DNA of 64,000 nt from Phycisphaerae bacterium (lineage in GTDB: Bacteria; Planctomycetota; Phycisphaerae; Phycisphaerales; UBA1924): positions 43,734 to 107,733 of the forward strand of contig BQMO01000012.1 of the NCBI GenBank assembly GCA_022180725.1, given 5' to 3'. The position numbers were made by a program, and so were the translations under genes. Below are positions 36,048 to 46,312 of this stretch, piece after piece (within the stretch, counting starts at the first letter, position 1; each line of letters opens with the position of its first letter). Under the pieces are notes generated by a model. That model saw only the letters and a program-made list of their open reading frames with translations. It was not told the DNA's origin and ran no database searches.

Positions 36048-38996
36048 TTACTGGTACGCGCTCATCGGCGGGCACACGCACACCAGATTCCGATCGCCGT
36101 AGGGGTTGTCGACGCGTCCCACGTGCGGCCAGAACTTGTGCTCGCGCACCCACGGCCGCGGGAACGCCGCCTGCTCGCGCGAGTACGGCCGGTCCCACGC
36201 GTCCGCCGTCACCACCGACGCCGTATGCGGCGCGTTCCGCAGCGGGTTGTTGGTCCGATCGATCTTCCCCTGCTCAATCGCCGCGATCTCCTCGCGGATG
36301 GCGATCATCGCGTCGCAGAAGCGGTCGAGTTCGGCCTTGCTCTCGCTCTCGGTCGGCTCGATCATCAGCGTGCCCGGCACGGGCCAACTCATCGTCGGCG
36401 CATGGAAGCCGAAGTCCATCAGCCGCTTGGCGATGTCGTCGGGCTTGATCCCCGCCGACTTGTCGAACGCCCGCACGTCGAGGATGAACTCGTGGGCGCA
36501 CCGACCGTTCGACCCGCGGAACAGGACCGGGTAGTGCCCTTCCAGCCGTTTGGCCATGTAGTTCGCGTTCAGCATCGCCACGCGTGTTGCGTCGGTCAGC
36601 CCCTTCGCCCCCATCATCGCGATGTACATCCACGAGATCACCAGGATGCTCGCCGAGCCGTACGGCGCCGCCGCCACCGGCCCGAGCGCCTTCGCCCCCG
36701 CCCCCTGGGCGGCCAGCGTCGGCGGGAACACCACCGGGTGCCCGGGCAGGAACGGCGCCAGGTGCGACGCCACGCCGATCGGGCCCATGCCCGGCCCGCC
36801 CCCGCCGTGCGGGATGCAGAACGTCTTGTGCAGGTTCAGGTGGCACACGTCCGCCCCGATGTGCCCGGGGCTGGTCAGCCCGACCTGCGCGTTCATGTTC
36901 GCCCCGTCCATGTACACCTGCCCGCCGTGCTCGTGCACGATCGCGCACACCTCGCGGATGCGCGGCTCGTACACCCCGTACGTCGAGGGGTACGTCACCA
37001 TGATCGCCGCGAGTCGCTCGGCGTGTTCCCTCGCCCGGACACGCAGGTCGTCCAGATCGATCTCGCCCTCGGGCGTGTTCTTGACGGCGACCACCTCAAA
37101 CCCCGCGCACACCGCCGACGCCGGATTCGTCCCGTGCGCCGATTCGGGGATGAGGCACACGGTGCGATGCCCTTGCCCGCGGCTCTTGAAGAACTCGCGG
37201 ATGACCATGAGGCCCGTGTACTCCCCCGCTGCCCCGCTGTTGGGCTGCAGGCTCACCGCCGCGAAGCCCGTGAGGCGCGCCAGCCACGACTCCAGGTCGC
37301 GAAAGACCCGCTCGTAACCCTTCCACTGATGCCGCGGGGCGAAGGGGTGGATCGCGCCGATACCGGCCCACGTCACGGGGATCATCTCGCTCGTCGCGTT
37401 GAGTTTCATCGTGCACGACCCCAGCGGGATCATGCTGTGCGTGAGCGACAGGTCGCGCCCCATCAGCGTGAAGATGTACCGGAGCATCTCGTGCTCGCTG
37501 TGATGGCTCGTGAAGACCGGGTGCGTCAGGAACGACGATCGCCGGGCGTGGCGCTGGTCCACGGTCGCGTCGTCGGCCAGAAGGACGAGTTCGCCGAGCC
37601 ACGCCGGACGCACGCCACCGTGGAACACCGTGAGGATGTCCTCGACGTCGCGACGCGTCGTCACCTCGTCGAGCGCGATACCGATGGTTCCGTCGCCGAA
37701 ATCGCGCAGGTTCATCCCGTTCGCCTCGGCCAGGCTGAGCACCGAGGCCGCCCCGCCCGCCGGACGAACGCGGAGTGTGTCGAAGAACGCCCCGGGCGTG
37801 ACGGCGTGCCCGAGGCGGATCAACCCGCGTCCCAACATCGACGCCAGCCCGCGCACCCGCCGCGCGATCGCCGTCAGCCCTTCCGGGCCGTGGTAGCACG
37901 CGTACATGCCCGCGATGATGGCCAGCAGCGCCTGCGCGGTGCAGATGTTGCTCGTGGCCTTCTCCCGGCGGATGTGCTGCTCGCGCGTCTGGATGGCCAT
38001 GCGCAGCGCGGGCCGCCCCTGCGCGTCCTTGCTCACGCCGATGATCCGTCCCGGCAGTTTGCGCACAAACTCGCTGCGCGTCGCGATAAACGCCGCGTGC
38101 GGACCGCCCAGCCCCATCGGCACCCCGAACCGCTGCGCGCTGCCCACCGCGATGTCGGCGCCGAGTTCCCCGGGCGGCGTGATCAGCGTCAGCGCCAACA
38201 GGTCCGTGGCCATCACCACCAGCGCCCCCGCCGCGTGCGCCGCGTCGATCAGCGTGCGATAGTCCTCGATCCGCCCGTCCGTCGTCGGGTACTGCACCAG
38301 CACGCCGCACACCTCGGGCGTCACCTTCATCGCCTTCGGGTCCACCACGTCGAGCGTGATGCCCAACGCCTCGGCCCGAGTCCGCACCACCCCCAGCGTC
38401 TGCGGGTGGCAGTCCGACGCGATCAAAAACCGCCGCTTCTCGTGCTCGGCGAGGCTCAGGCACATCGCCATCGCTTCCGCCGCCGCCGTCGCTTCGTCCA
38501 GCAGGCTCGCCCCCGCCAGCGGCAGCCCCGTCAGGTCGCTCACCATCGTCTGGAAGTTCAGGAGGGCTTCGAGTCGCCCCTGCGCGATCTCTGCCTGGTA
38601 CGGCGTGTACTGCGTGTACCACCCCGGGTTCTCCAGGATGTTCCGCAGGATGACCGGCGGCGTGAACGTGCCGGAATATCCCATGCCGAGGTACGAGCGG
38701 TGCGTCGCGTTCGTCGCCGCAAGGGCACGCAGCCGCTCCAGCGCCTCACGCTCGCCTAACCCGTCATCGGGCAGCCCGTCGAGCGTCATCGCGGTGCGGA
38801 GTCGAATGTCCGCGGGCACCACCGAAGTGGCGAACGCGTCCAGCGTGGGCGACCCGACCAGGGCGAGCATCTCGCGCACTTCCGCCTCACTCGGGCCGAT
38901 GTGCCGCGGGGCGAAGGCGTCGGCCGGAGTCAGGGTTGCGCCGTGTTCGGCGGCGTGGGCGGTTGTGGATGGATTCGGCGCGGTCGCGGTGTTCAT
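36048..38996 (-). CDS. gcvP: Glycine dehydrogenase (decarboxylating), P protein
   Basis: It is 982 residues, the fused homodimeric form. PLP-dependent landmarks are present: the Lys724 Schiff-base site in [18 protein letters not shown], and YIDGAN-like [13 protein letters not shown]. The N-terminal half shows [11 protein letters not shown] and [16 protein letters not shown]. It decarboxylates glycine and transfers the aminomethyl group to the lipoyl H protein in the glycine cleavage system. gcvT and gcvH are not adjacent here. I saw no glycine riboswitch in the 185-base leader. Confidence 0.96.
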   Translation of the reverse strand: MNTATAPNPSTTAHAAEHGATLTPADAFAPRHIGPSEAEVREMLALVGSPTLDAFATSVVPADIRLRTAMTLDGLPDDGLGEREALERLRALAATNATHRSYLGMGYSGTFTPPVILRNILENPGWYTQYTPYQAEIAQGRLEALLNFQTMVSDLTGLPLAGASLLDEATAAAEAMAMCLSLAEHEKRRFLIASDCHPQTLGVVRTRAEALGITLDVVDPKAMKVTPEVCGVLVQYPTTDGRIEDYRTLIDAAHAAGALVVMATDLLALTLITPPGELGADIAVGSAQRFGVPMGLGGPHAAFIATRSEFVRKLPGRIIGVSKDAQGRPALRMAIQTREQHIRREKATSNICTAQALLAIIAGMYACYHGPEGLTAIARRVRGLASMLGRGLIRLGHAVTPGAFFDTLRVRPAGGAASVLSLAEANGMNLRDFGDGTIGIALDEVTTRRDVEDILTVFHGGVRPAWLGELVLLADDATVDQRHARRSSFLTHPVFTSHHSEHEMLRYIFTLMGRDLSLTHSMIPLGSCTMKLNATSEMIPVTWAGIGAIHPFAPRHQWKGYERVFRDLESWLARLTGFAAVSLQPNSGAAGEYTGLMVIREFFKSRGQGHRTVCLIPESAHGTNPASAVCAGFEVVAVKNTPEGEIDLDDLRVRAREHAERLAAIMVTYPSTYGVYEPRIREVCAIVHEHGGQVYMDGANMNAQVGLTSPGHIGADVCHLNLHKTFCIPHGGGGPGMGPIGVASHLAPFLPGHPVVFPPTLAAQGAGAKALGPVAAAPYGSASILVISWMYIAMMGAKGLTDATRVAMLNANYMAKRLEGHYPVLFRGSNGRCAHEFILDVRAFDKSAGIKPDDIAKRLMDFGFHAPTMSWPVPGTLMIEPTESESKAELDRFCDAMIAIREEIAAIEQGKIDRTNNPLRNAPHTASVVTADAWDRPYSREQAAFPRPWVREHKFWPHVGRVDNPYGDRNLVCVCPPMSAYQ

Positions 38997-39106
38997 GGGC
39001 GAGTGGCTCGACGGAAGGCTCTGGGGTTGTCAACACGCCCCGGCACGGCGCGGCGTGGGGGCAAGTCTAGGGTCCACGACGGGGACTCTCCCGGCGAGCA
39101 TCCACT

Positions 39107-39121
39107 TACGGCACTGCCGTA
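39107..39121. promoter_or_regulatory. Perfect 15-base palindrome between gcvP and the M28 peptidase gene
   Basis: TACGGCA and TGCCGTA are perfect arms around one C. The site lies 60 bases before the M28 peptidase start and about 110 bases before the divergent gcvP start, a typical spot for a dimeric repressor. TACACT at 39133-39138 could be a -10 box for the peptidase gene. Function is inferred from symmetry only. Confidence 0.4.
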
Positions 39122-39181
39122 GGCTCACTCCATACACTCCCCGCACGCGAACGTTCCCATGAACTCCCGAGGAACCCGAAC

Positions 39182-41164
39182 ATGAAGGTCCATCATTTCG
39201 CCGGCGCCCTGCTCGCCGCGTCGTTGCTGTTCTCCGCGTTGGCCCCCGCCCAACTGGCTCCCGGGCAGCGACACACCACGCCTTCGTCCGCCGAGCAACT
39301 CTCGAAGGACACCGAAACGCTCCGCCACCACCTGACCACTCTCGCCGACCCCTTCTTCGAGGGGCGCGCCCCCGGCACGCGCGGCAACCGCCTCGCCGCC
39401 GACTACATCGAGTTTCACCTCCGCCAACTCGGGCTGACCCCGGCCTTCCCAGAAGCAACGACCACCGCCGAGGGCGCCACTTCGACCGTGCCGAACGCGT
39501 CGTTCAGGCAGCCGTTCCAACCCATGTCGGCCCGTCCGCCGTATGGCAAGGCCGAAACACCCGTCCGCGTCGCCGAATACTCGATCGGCGAGGCCGCCAC
39601 GTCACTCACGCCGGGGAGGGACTTCACGATCCTGGGGTACTCCGGCTCGGGCGAGGTCACCGCGCCGCTCGCGTTCGCCGGATATTCCATCAACGAAGGC
39701 CAGGACGACTACTCGACGTACGTGAAGCGCGACAGCCTGAAGGGCAAGATCGCGATCGTTCTGCGTTTCGAGCCGATGGACAAGGACGGCAAGAGCCTCT
39801 GGGCCGGGTCGCGTTGGTCGCCCGCGGCCGGGCTGGACCCCAAACTCCGCGCCGCGGTCGACGCGGGAGCCGTGGGCATCATCTTCGTCAACGCGCCGGG
39901 GGCCGACGACGACCGCGCCCGCGAAGACCGCCTCGCCGGGCTTGAACTCGCGGGAAGCACCCTGAAGGTGCCCATCGTGATGATGTCGCAGAAGGCCGCC
40001 GACGCGCTTGTCCGGGCCGCGCATCCCGACGGGCGCTCGCTCTTGGACCTCCGCCGCGGCGCCGACGAGAAAGGGGGCGTGATCGACCTGCCCAACGCCG
40101 TCGTCACGCTGAAGACCTCGATCCAGCGCCCCTCGACCCTCACCGACAACGTCGGAGCGGTGCTGCCCGGCAAGGGCGCCCTCGCCGACCAGTGGATCAT
40201 CATCGGTTCGCACTACGACCACGTGGGCTACGGCCCGGTCGGGGCGCGCGAGCAGTACTACGGGCAAATTCACGCCGGGGCCGACGACAACGCCTCGGGC
40301 AGCAGCGGGAATCTCCTCGTCGCGCGAAAGCTCGCCGAGGCCTACCGCGGCGAGCACGCCCCCGAAAACACCCGTTCCATCCTCTTCCTCTGGTTCAGCG
40401 CCGAGGAGTCGGGCCTCGAGGGCGCCCGCCACTTCGCGAATCACCCCACCATGCCGCTCAAGAGTGTCTCGCTCATGCTCAACATGGACATGATCGGGCG
40501 GCTGCGCGACGGACGCTTCGAGGTCGGCGGCATCGGCACGGCTAACGGCCTCGAAGAATGGTCCCAGCCGTACTGGGATTCCTTCGGCATGCCCGTGAAG
40601 GCCACCCGCATGGGCGCCCCCAACTCCGATCACTACGCCTTCCACCTCAAGGAAGTCCCCAATCTCTTCGTGTTCACCGGGCTGCACCGTGAGTATCACA
40701 CGCCGGCGGACACGGTGGACACCATCAACGCCGAGGGGGCCGCCCGCGTCGCCGACCTGGTCTACCGCGTGGCCCTCGACGCCGCGTCGAGGCCCGATCC
40801 CTTCAAGTTCGCCAGCGCCACCCAACTCACCGACGAGGACGACGAACCGGCCCCCGCGCCGCGCCAAGTCGGCGGGCTCAAGGTCCGTTTCGGCATCATG
40901 CCCGGCGACTACGCCGGCGATGATGGGGTCATGGTCGGCGACCTTTCAGGCCCGGAACTCCCCGCGGCCAAGGCGGGCCTCAAGGCCGGTGACCGCATCA
41001 CCCGCTGGGGCGGTCAACCCGTCACCACCGTCGAGGCGTGGATGGCCCTCATGATGAAGAACAACCCGGGCGACGAGGTGGAGATCGTCTACGTCCGCGA
41101 CGGCGTCGAGCATACCACCAAAGCCACGCTCATCGCCTCTGGGGGCGCGAGGCCGAGGCAATAA
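39182..41164 (+). CDS. Exported M28 zinc aminopeptidase with PA and PDZ domains
   Basis: The 660-residue product has a signal peptide (MKVHHFAGALLAASLLFSALAPAQ). A protease-associated insert (GEVTAPLAFAGYSINEG...KIAIVLRFE) sits before the M28 catalytic domain with zinc ligands His344 (GSHYDHVG), Asp368 (GADDNASG), the EESGLEG acid, Asp in MLNMDMIG and His in EYHTPAD. A C-terminal PDZ domain (about 570-650: MVGDLSG...AGLKAGDRI) follows. It should act as a periplasmic or outer-membrane aminopeptidase. The PDZ may recruit substrates or partners. Confidence 0.92.
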   Translation: MKVHHFAGALLAASLLFSALAPAQLAPGQRHTTPSSAEQLSKDTETLRHHLTTLADPFFEGRAPGTRGNRLAADYIEFHLRQLGLTPAFPEATTTAEGATSTVPNASFRQPFQPMSARPPYGKAETPVRVAEYSIGEAATSLTPGRDFTILGYSGSGEVTAPLAFAGYSINEGQDDYSTYVKRDSLKGKIAIVLRFEPMDKDGKSLWAGSRWSPAAGLDPKLRAAVDAGAVGIIFVNAPGADDDRAREDRLAGLELAGSTLKVPIVMMSQKAADALVRAAHPDGRSLLDLRRGADEKGGVIDLPNAVVTLKTSIQRPSTLTDNVGAVLPGKGALADQWIIIGSHYDHVGYGPVGAREQYYGQIHAGADDNASGSSGNLLVARKLAEAYRGEHAPENTRSILFLWFSAEESGLEGARHFANHPTMPLKSVSLMLNMDMIGRLRDGRFEVGGIGTANGLEEWSQPYWDSFGMPVKATRMGAPNSDHYAFHLKEVPNLFVFTGLHREYHTPADTVDTINAEGAARVADLVYRVALDAASRPDPFKFASATQLTDEDDEPAPAPRQVGGLKVRFGIMPGDYAGDDGVMVGDLSGPELPAAKAGLKAGDRITRWGGQPVTTVEAWMALMMKNNPGDEVEIVYVRDGVEHTTKATLIASGGARPRQ

Positions 41165-41182
41165 GCCCACGCGCCTCCGCGT

Positions 41183-41764
41183 CTACCGCACGAACCATCG
41201 CAGCCGCCAACTCCCCTTCTCCATCACCATATCGAACCCTGTCCAGTACAGGTCCTCGGTGCCCAGCCCGCTGACCTGAACGCGCATCACGTGCCGCCCC
41301 AGACGCCGCGCGATCACACCCGGGGTCTGCTCGCCCGCGGGCATCATGTTGAACAGCGCGGCGATGTCATCCTCCCGCGTCTTGAAGTAGTCGAACGCCT
41401 CGCCGGGATCGATCCCCCGCTCGAGGCACTCCGCCCGGGTCATCGCGCTGAGCACCTGCGTGGTAAACAGATCGCGGTCCCCCGCGCGGAGGGTCGTGTG
41501 AATGTGGATCATGAGGTGCCGCCCGGACTTGGCCGTCAGCAGAACCTTTCCCGGCTCTTCCTCGCGCCGCAGTTGATCGGGTGGAATGGCCGTCGGGTCG
41601 GTGTAGTCGCCCAGGTCGCGCACGATCGGCGCACCGCTGGTGGCGCCGGGAAGCCCGCCCAGGAACGGGTTGAACTTCACGACGCGCGTCTCGCGGGCGC
41701 AGCCCGGCGTCAGCACGCCTATCGATAAAGCGCCGAGGATCCAGGCCGTGCGGGGTTGTGTCAT
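41183..41764 (-). CDS. Putative lipoprotein of unknown function
   Basis: The product has 193 residues with a lipobox (VLTPGCAR, Cys22). The mature portion is soluble, with strands such as VLLTAKSGRHLMIHIHTTL and a C-terminal YWTGFDMVMEKGSWRLRWF segment. No family is recognised. Its start overlaps the nadB stop (ATGA), so it is co-translated with the aspartate oxidase gene although a functional link is not obvious. Confidence 0.65.
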   Translation of the reverse strand: MTQPRTAWILGALSIGVLTPGCARETRVVKFNPFLGGLPGATSGAPIVRDLGDYTDPTAIPPDQLRREEEPGKVLLTAKSGRHLMIHIHTTLRAGDRDLFTTQVLSAMTRAECLERGIDPGEAFDYFKTREDDIAALFNMMPAGEQTPGVIARRLGRHVMRVQVSGLGTEDLYWTGFDMVMEKGSWRLRWFVR

Positions 41765-43473
41765 GCCGGCGCTCCCGCGGGGTCGTCCACAACGGACACG
41801 GTGCGCGGCCCGTGCTGCCCGCGCCGCCAGAGGTCATGCACCCGAAACTCGTCGCGCGGCTCTGGGAAGTCCGCTCGCGCGTGGCACCCGCGCGACTCCT
41901 CCCGCCACATCGCCGCCCGCGCCACCAGCCCCGCCGCCAGCAGCATGTTCTGCGTCTCCCACCCCGACACGTCGTCGAAGATTTTGTCGAGCGTGTACCG
42001 CCCCCAGAAATCGATCATCTCCACCACGCTCGACAGCCGCTGCCCGTTCCGCTCGATCCCCACGTTCTTCCACATCGCCGACCGCAGGCTCGACCGCACG
42101 TCCGCCAGGTCCAACTCGCCCCGTTCGCTCGGGCGGATGTCGCTGACGATCGGCGTCGGCGACGGACGTACGGCGGGTCGGCTCCATGGGTGCCCGTTCG
42201 CGTGGACCCCGTTCGGCGTCTCGCCGCCGAGCGCCCCGGCGTCGTGCCCCGCGATCGCCCCCATGACCAGCCCCTCCAGCAGCGAGTTGCTCGCCAACCG
42301 GTTCGCCCCGTGCAGCCCCGTGCACGCCACCTCCCCCACCGCGTACAGCCCGGGCACATCCGTTCGCCCGTGCAGGTCCGTCCGCACGCCCCCCACCATG
42401 TAGTGTGCCGCCGGGTGCACGGGGATCAGGTCGCGGTCGCCGCGCAGGTCGAAACGCCGCAGCACGCGGGCGATGCCCGGGAATCGCACGTCGAACTCCG
42501 CGACCCCGCGGCAATCCAGCCACACGTGGCTGCCCCCCTGCCGCGCGATCTGACGCACGATCTCCCGGCTCACCACGTCGCGCGGCGCCAAGTCCCCCTG
42601 CGGATGCGCCTCGGGCATGAACCGCCGCCCCGCCCCGTCGAGCAGCACCGCCCCCGCCCCGCGCAGCGCCTCGGTGATCAGCGCCCGGCTCGCGCCCGCC
42701 AGATACAGCGTCGTCGGGTGGAACTGCACGTACGCCATGTCGGCCAGCGTCGCGCCCGCGCGGTACGCCATCGCCAGCCCATCCGCGGTCGCCTGCGGCG
42801 GGTTCGTCGTTTCACGAAAGAGCACGCCCGCCCCGCCGCTCGCGAGGATCGTCGCCCTCGCCCAGATCATCTGCAAGCCGTGCTTCGGATGGTGCGTGAT
42901 CGCCCCGAGCACCGGCGAACCCGGCTCGCGACTGGGCGTGATGAGGTCGAGGGCGAAACACTGCTCGAACAGCCGCGTCCCCGGCGTCGCGCGATATTTC
43001 GCTTCGAGCGTCCGCTGCAACTCGCGCCCCGTTTCGTCCCCGTTCGCGTGCAGGATGCGCGAGGCCGAATGACCGCCCTCGCGACCCATCGACAGCCCGC
43101 CCGCCGCGTCGCGGTCGGCCCGCATCCCCCACGCCAGTAACTCACGTACGCGGACCCCCGCCTGCTCCACGATCAGCCGCACCGCCGGCCCGTCGCACAC
43201 CCCCGCGCCCGCGGCGAGTGTGTCCGCCACGTGCGACGCCGTCGAATCGGCTTCGTCCAGCACCGCCGCGATGCCCCCCTGCGCCCACGCCGTGTTCGTG
43301 CTCCGCAGGTCGCCCTTGGCCAGGACGATCACCTCGCCATGCTCCGCGGCGGCCAGCCCCGCGCGCAGCCCCGCCACCCCCGCGCCGAGGACCAGCGTGT
43401 CCGTGAAAATCTGCGGCAGCAACCCCGAACGGAACGGGATCAGATACCGACGCTGGTCGAACAGGCCTTCCAT
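41761..43473 (-). CDS. nadB: L-aspartate oxidase
   Basis: It is 570 residues from ATG 43473. The FAD-binding motif LVLGAGVAGLRAG, the second nucleotide block STNTAWAQGGIAA, the catalytic HPTTLY region, and GLYAVGEVACTGLHGANRLASNSLLEGLV are all present. It oxidises aspartate to iminoaspartate, the first step of NAD biosynthesis with NadA. nadA and nadC are not adjacent. A longer in-frame start at 43665 would add residues lacking homologous content. Confidence 0.95.
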   Translation of the reverse strand: MEGLFDQRRYLIPFRSGLLPQIFTDTLVLGAGVAGLRAGLAAAEHGEVIVLAKGDLRSTNTAWAQGGIAAVLDEADSTASHVADTLAAGAGVCDGPAVRLIVEQAGVRVRELLAWGMRADRDAAGGLSMGREGGHSASRILHANGDETGRELQRTLEAKYRATPGTRLFEQCFALDLITPSREPGSPVLGAITHHPKHGLQMIWARATILASGGAGVLFRETTNPPQATADGLAMAYRAGATLADMAYVQFHPTTLYLAGASRALITEALRGAGAVLLDGAGRRFMPEAHPQGDLAPRDVVSREIVRQIARQGGSHVWLDCRGVAEFDVRFPGIARVLRRFDLRGDRDLIPVHPAAHYMVGGVRTDLHGRTDVPGLYAVGEVACTGLHGANRLASNSLLEGLVMGAIAGHDAGALGGETPNGVHANGHPWSRPAVRPSPTPIVSDIRPSERGELDLADVRSSLRSAMWKNVGIERNGQRLSSVVEMIDFWGRYTLDKIFDDVSGWETQNMLLAAGLVARAAMWREESRGCHARADFPEPRDEFRVHDLWRRGQHGPRTVSVVDDPAGAPA

Positions 43474-43495
43474 CGTGTGACTGTACGGCTGGTCG

Positions 43496-44428
43496 TTACG
43501 GCCGCCGTGGCTGCTTGCGCCGGGGCGTTCGATACTCCTCGGGCCCACCGCCCGAATGAGGTTCCGCATACCACACCAGGTGCTCCACGTCCCGCCGCCA
43601 TAGTGTCGGCCCGCTCGCCTGCCCCGGGGGCGCGTACATCGACTGCTCGTCGAACCAGTATTCACCTTCCGACGGCACCCCCGCCGCGTGCCCGTCCACG
43701 AAAGACGCGGGGCGGCGTGAAAGTCGATCGTGGCTCCCGATCTTCTGCGTGCCGCACTCGTTGTCCACCTTGACCGCCTCGCACCCGGCCTCGAAAAACT
43801 CGCGCGCGTCGTGATGATTGTGCGCCGCTTCCCACGACGACACGTTGTCCATCAGCATGATCACCGCGTCGGCCCGACGCACTGAATCCACTCGGCGCCA
43901 GTCCGACTGCGCATAGCGCTGGTCCCACCCGGCGTGCGCCTGGTTGCTCACGAACAAGGACCCGTTCACCCTGTTCTCCACCACCGAACTGAACAGCCAC
44001 CCGTTCGGCGCGTGGTGCAGCACGCCGTTGTGCGTCAGCCGCTCGCCGTCGGCTTCCATCCGCACCTCCGGGCAGCGCCACATCCCCGTCGGGTGCGACC
44101 ACCCTTCAAACCGCGTGGGGAACTCCTCGCCCGCCCACTTCGCCATGTACGCGTTGATCAGCCACGGCCCGCTGGCGATCTCCCCGTCGCGGTCATACTC
44201 CGTCAGATGAATGTACTTCGGCGGCAGGCGTTCGCGTGATTCGTTCGCGTACGCCGCGATCGCGATGCCCTGCTGGCGGATGTTCGACACGCACACCACC
44301 AGCCGACCCGTCGACCGCACCGACGATAACGCCGGCAGCAGGATCGCCACCAGCGCCGCGACAATCGCGATCACCACCAGCAACTCGATCAGCGTGAACC
44401 CCCGACGAGCGTGGGTGTTCGGCTTCAT
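43496..44428 (-). CDS. Prepilin-type N-terminal cleavage/methylation protein
   Basis: The product has 310 residues from ATG 44428. The class III signal ARRGFTLIELLVVIAIVAALVA is followed by a hydrophobic helix; Glu is at +5. The tail includes RRPASFVDGHAAGVP, the DGHA motif common at the C-terminus of planctomycete pseudopilins (often annotated near DUF1559). No pilus machinery is nearby; exported via an encoded-elsewhere system. It is upstream of nadB, 22 bases apart. Confidence 0.85.
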   Translation of the reverse strand: MKPNTHARRGFTLIELLVVIAIVAALVAILLPALSSVRSTGRLVVCVSNIRQQGIAIAAYANESRERLPPKYIHLTEYDRDGEIASGPWLINAYMAKWAGEEFPTRFEGWSHPTGMWRCPEVRMEADGERLTHNGVLHHAPNGWLFSSVVENRVNGSLFVSNQAHAGWDQRYAQSDWRRVDSVRRADAVIMLMDNVSSWEAAHNHHDAREFFEAGCEAVKVDNECGTQKIGSHDRLSRRPASFVDGHAAGVPSEGEYWFDEQSMYAPPGQASGPTLWRRDVEHLVWYAEPHSGGGPEEYRTPRRKQPRRP

Positions 44429-44464
44429 GATCCACCATGATATCAAACTCTCGCAGCCCCGCAC

Positions 44465-44476
44465 GGCCAATTGGCC
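44465..44476. promoter_or_regulatory. 12-base perfect palindrome before the pseudopilin gene
   Basis: GGCCAATTGGCC lies 37 bases upstream of the pseudopilin ATG, in the 53-base space following the DinB-like gene on the same strand. Its location fits an operator, but a short palindrome can occur by chance. Confidence 0.3.
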
Positions 44477-44481
44477 AGCCG

Positions 44482-45213
44482 TTACGAATGGCATCCGCAC
44501 CCCCCTGCCGCCGGGGTCTCCTCCTCCACCACGGGCCCGAGCATCAGGTCAAGTTTCTTCGTCAAAAACCCGGCGTGATGCTCCAGGTGCCACGTGTACA
44601 TCGCCAGAATCGTTCGGACGCTGAGCGGGCCGTACGTCGGGTGCATCCCCGTCCGGGCTAACTGCGACTCGGTCATCCCGGCCAGCCACTGCCCCGTCCA
44701 CTGCCGCAAAGTATGAATCGTCGCCAGGTACCCGCCCAGGGCGTTCATCACCCGGGCATGGTCCCCATCCGGCGTTTCCGCGTACTGCTTGGGCCCATTC
44801 CCGTACAGCCCCGCGTCCACAAAGGCGTTCTCGTCCCACTCCGTGAACACCGGGCTGTCTTCCGCCGCCGCCCGACGCATCCGGTGGATCGCTGCCAGGT
44901 CCGCGTCGGCCACGTGCCCGATCAGCACCCGCACCGGCCACCGCCCCACGTTCGCCTCGGGAAGAAACGCCCGATCAATCATCTCCTCCGTCAACTCGAA
45001 CACGCGCCGATCGAACGCCTCGATCCCCCGACGGAACCGCTGGATCAGCGCCGCCGTCGGCATCGCCTGCAACTGCTCGACCGTCATCGGCGTCAGCGGC
45101 TCACGCACCTCGCGGCAGCACCCACCCCCCTCGGCCTTGGCCTTTCCTCCGCAGCACCCTTCCGCCTTCGTCTCAGCCCCATGCGCGTCGCCCGAGCAGC
45201 ATTCATGTCCCAT
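44482..45213 (-). CDS. DinB-like protein with cysteine-rich tails
   Basis: It is 243 residues from ATG 45213, with AAGGAG six bases upstream. Residues about 45-225 form a DinB-like four-helix bundle with the metal-binding histidines suggested by LIGHVADADLAAIHRM and YTWHLEHHAGFL. The first 35 residues carry seven cysteines including three CC pairs (ECC, GCC, GCC), and the C-terminus ends GGCGCHS. DinB-family proteins include thiol S-transferases and damage-induced proteins. The Cys-rich ends could bind metal ions or be redox-active; this is inference. Confidence 0.75.
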   Translation of the reverse strand: MGHECCSGDAHGAETKAEGCCGGKAKAEGGGCCREVREPLTPMTVEQLQAMPTAALIQRFRRGIEAFDRRVFELTEEMIDRAFLPEANVGRWPVRVLIGHVADADLAAIHRMRRAAAEDSPVFTEWDENAFVDAGLYGNGPKQYAETPDGDHARVMNALGGYLATIHTLRQWTGQWLAGMTESQLARTGMHPTYGPLSVRTILAMYTWHLEHHAGFLTKKLDLMLGPVVEEETPAAGGCGCHS

Positions 45214-45269
45214 GAACAACTCCTTGAATCGTGCCCAAGCGTAGCCGACCCGCCCGCGTATCCTCCTTT

Positions 45270-45662
45270 ATGACCCCCCCGGCCCCTGTCCGCACGCTTT
45301 CCCTCCGCGTCGGAACCCTCCCACGCGATACCAACCATTACGGCACCATCTTCGGCGGGGTCATCCTCTCCTACATCGACCAGGCCGGCGCCTTCGAGGC
45401 CCGCCATCACGGCCGGCACCGATGGGTCACCGCCGCCATCGACCGCGTCGAGTTCAAGGCCCCCGTCCACCTCGGCGACGTCGTCAACTTCTACACCACC
45501 ACCCTCCGCACCGGCACCAAGAGCGTCACCGTCAGCGTCGACGTCGAGGCCGAACGCTTCGCCACAGGCCACACCGTCCACGTCACCGCCGCCACCGTCG
45601 TCATGGTCGCCGTCGATGCGTCGGGCACGCCCATCCCCTTCCGCGGCCCGCCCACCGTCTGA
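45270..45662 (+). CDS. Acyl-CoA thioesterase, hot-dog fold (YciA-like)
   Basis: The product has 130 residues from ATG 45270. The hot-dog signature NHYGTIFGGVILSYIDQAGA, with the catalytic Asp in the central helix, and VHLGDVVNFYTTTLRTGTKSV are clear. Such enzymes hydrolyse acyl-CoA thioesters as hexamers. Physiological substrate unknown. The purN gene follows after 11 bases. Confidence 0.88.
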   Translation: MTPPAPVRTLSLRVGTLPRDTNHYGTIFGGVILSYIDQAGAFEARHHGRHRWVTAAIDRVEFKAPVHLGDVVNFYTTTLRTGTKSVTVSVDVEAERFATGHTVHVTAATVVMVAVDASGTPIPFRGPPTV

Positions 45663-45673
45663 TCTCCGCCCCC

Positions 45674-46312
45674 ATGAGCGTTCCGCGTCCCGACACAACC
45701 ACCTCTCTCAGGAGCGATTCGCCGGGCCGTGCCCCGCGCCTCGCCGTCTTCATCTCCGGCGCCGGTCGCACCCTCCTCAACCTCCTCGACGCCATCGATC
45801 GGGGCGACCTTCACGCCACCATCCCCCTCGTCCTCGCATCGCGCGAGTGCGAGGGCGCCGCCAAGGCCCGCGCGCGCGGCCTGCGGACCCTCATCGAGCC
45901 GGGTGAAATCCCCGCGCCACGCCTCCGCGACATTCTCGCCGCCCACGACATCGACGCCGTCGCCCTTGCCGGCTACCTCCGCCGCGTGAATCTCCCCGCC
46001 GAATTCCAAGGCCGCGTCGTCAACATTCACCCCGCCCTCCTCCCGCGCCACGGCGGCCCCGGCATGTTCGGCCTGCGCGTTCACCAGTCGGTCCTCGACG
46101 CCCGCGACCCCGAATCCGGATGCACCGTTCACCTCGTTGACGACGCCTTCGACACCGGCCCCATCCTCCTTCAGCGCCGCTGCACCGTCCTCCCCACCGA
46201 CACCGCCCAATCCCTCGCCGATCGCGTCTTCCTCGAAGAGTGCCGCGCCTACCCCCTCGCCCTGGCACTCTGGCTCCCGAAACTCCCCGCACGCTCGGGC
46301 ATCCAACCATGA
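45674..46312 (+). CDS. purN: Phosphoribosylglycinamide formyltransferase
   Basis: It is 212 residues from ATG 45674. Active-site residues Asn118 and His119 (NIHPALLP) and Asp160 (DDAFDTGPI) are in place, and AVFISGAGRTLLNLL forms the phosphate loop, where Arg-Thr replaces the more common Ser-Asn of GSGSN. It formylates GAR with 10-formyl-THF in purine synthesis. Its stop overlaps the next gene (ATGA). Confidence 0.92.
   Translation: MSVPRPDTTTSLRSDSPGRAPRLAVFISGAGRTLLNLLDAIDRGDLHATIPLVLASRECEGAAKARARGLRTLIEPGEIPAPRLRDILAAHDIDAVALAGYLRRVNLPAEFQGRVVNIHPALLPRHGGPGMFGLRVHQSVLDARDPESGCTVHLVDDAFDTGPILLQRRCTVLPTDTAQSLADRVFLEECRAYPLALALWLPKLPARSGIQP

Noticed and set aside
38997..39181. Glycine riboswitch in front of gcvP
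   Set aside because: On the gcvP strand a GGGAGAG-like string is present, but the conserved CACCGAAGGGGCAA-type core and the second aptamer are not found, and the order of the remaining pieces does not match.
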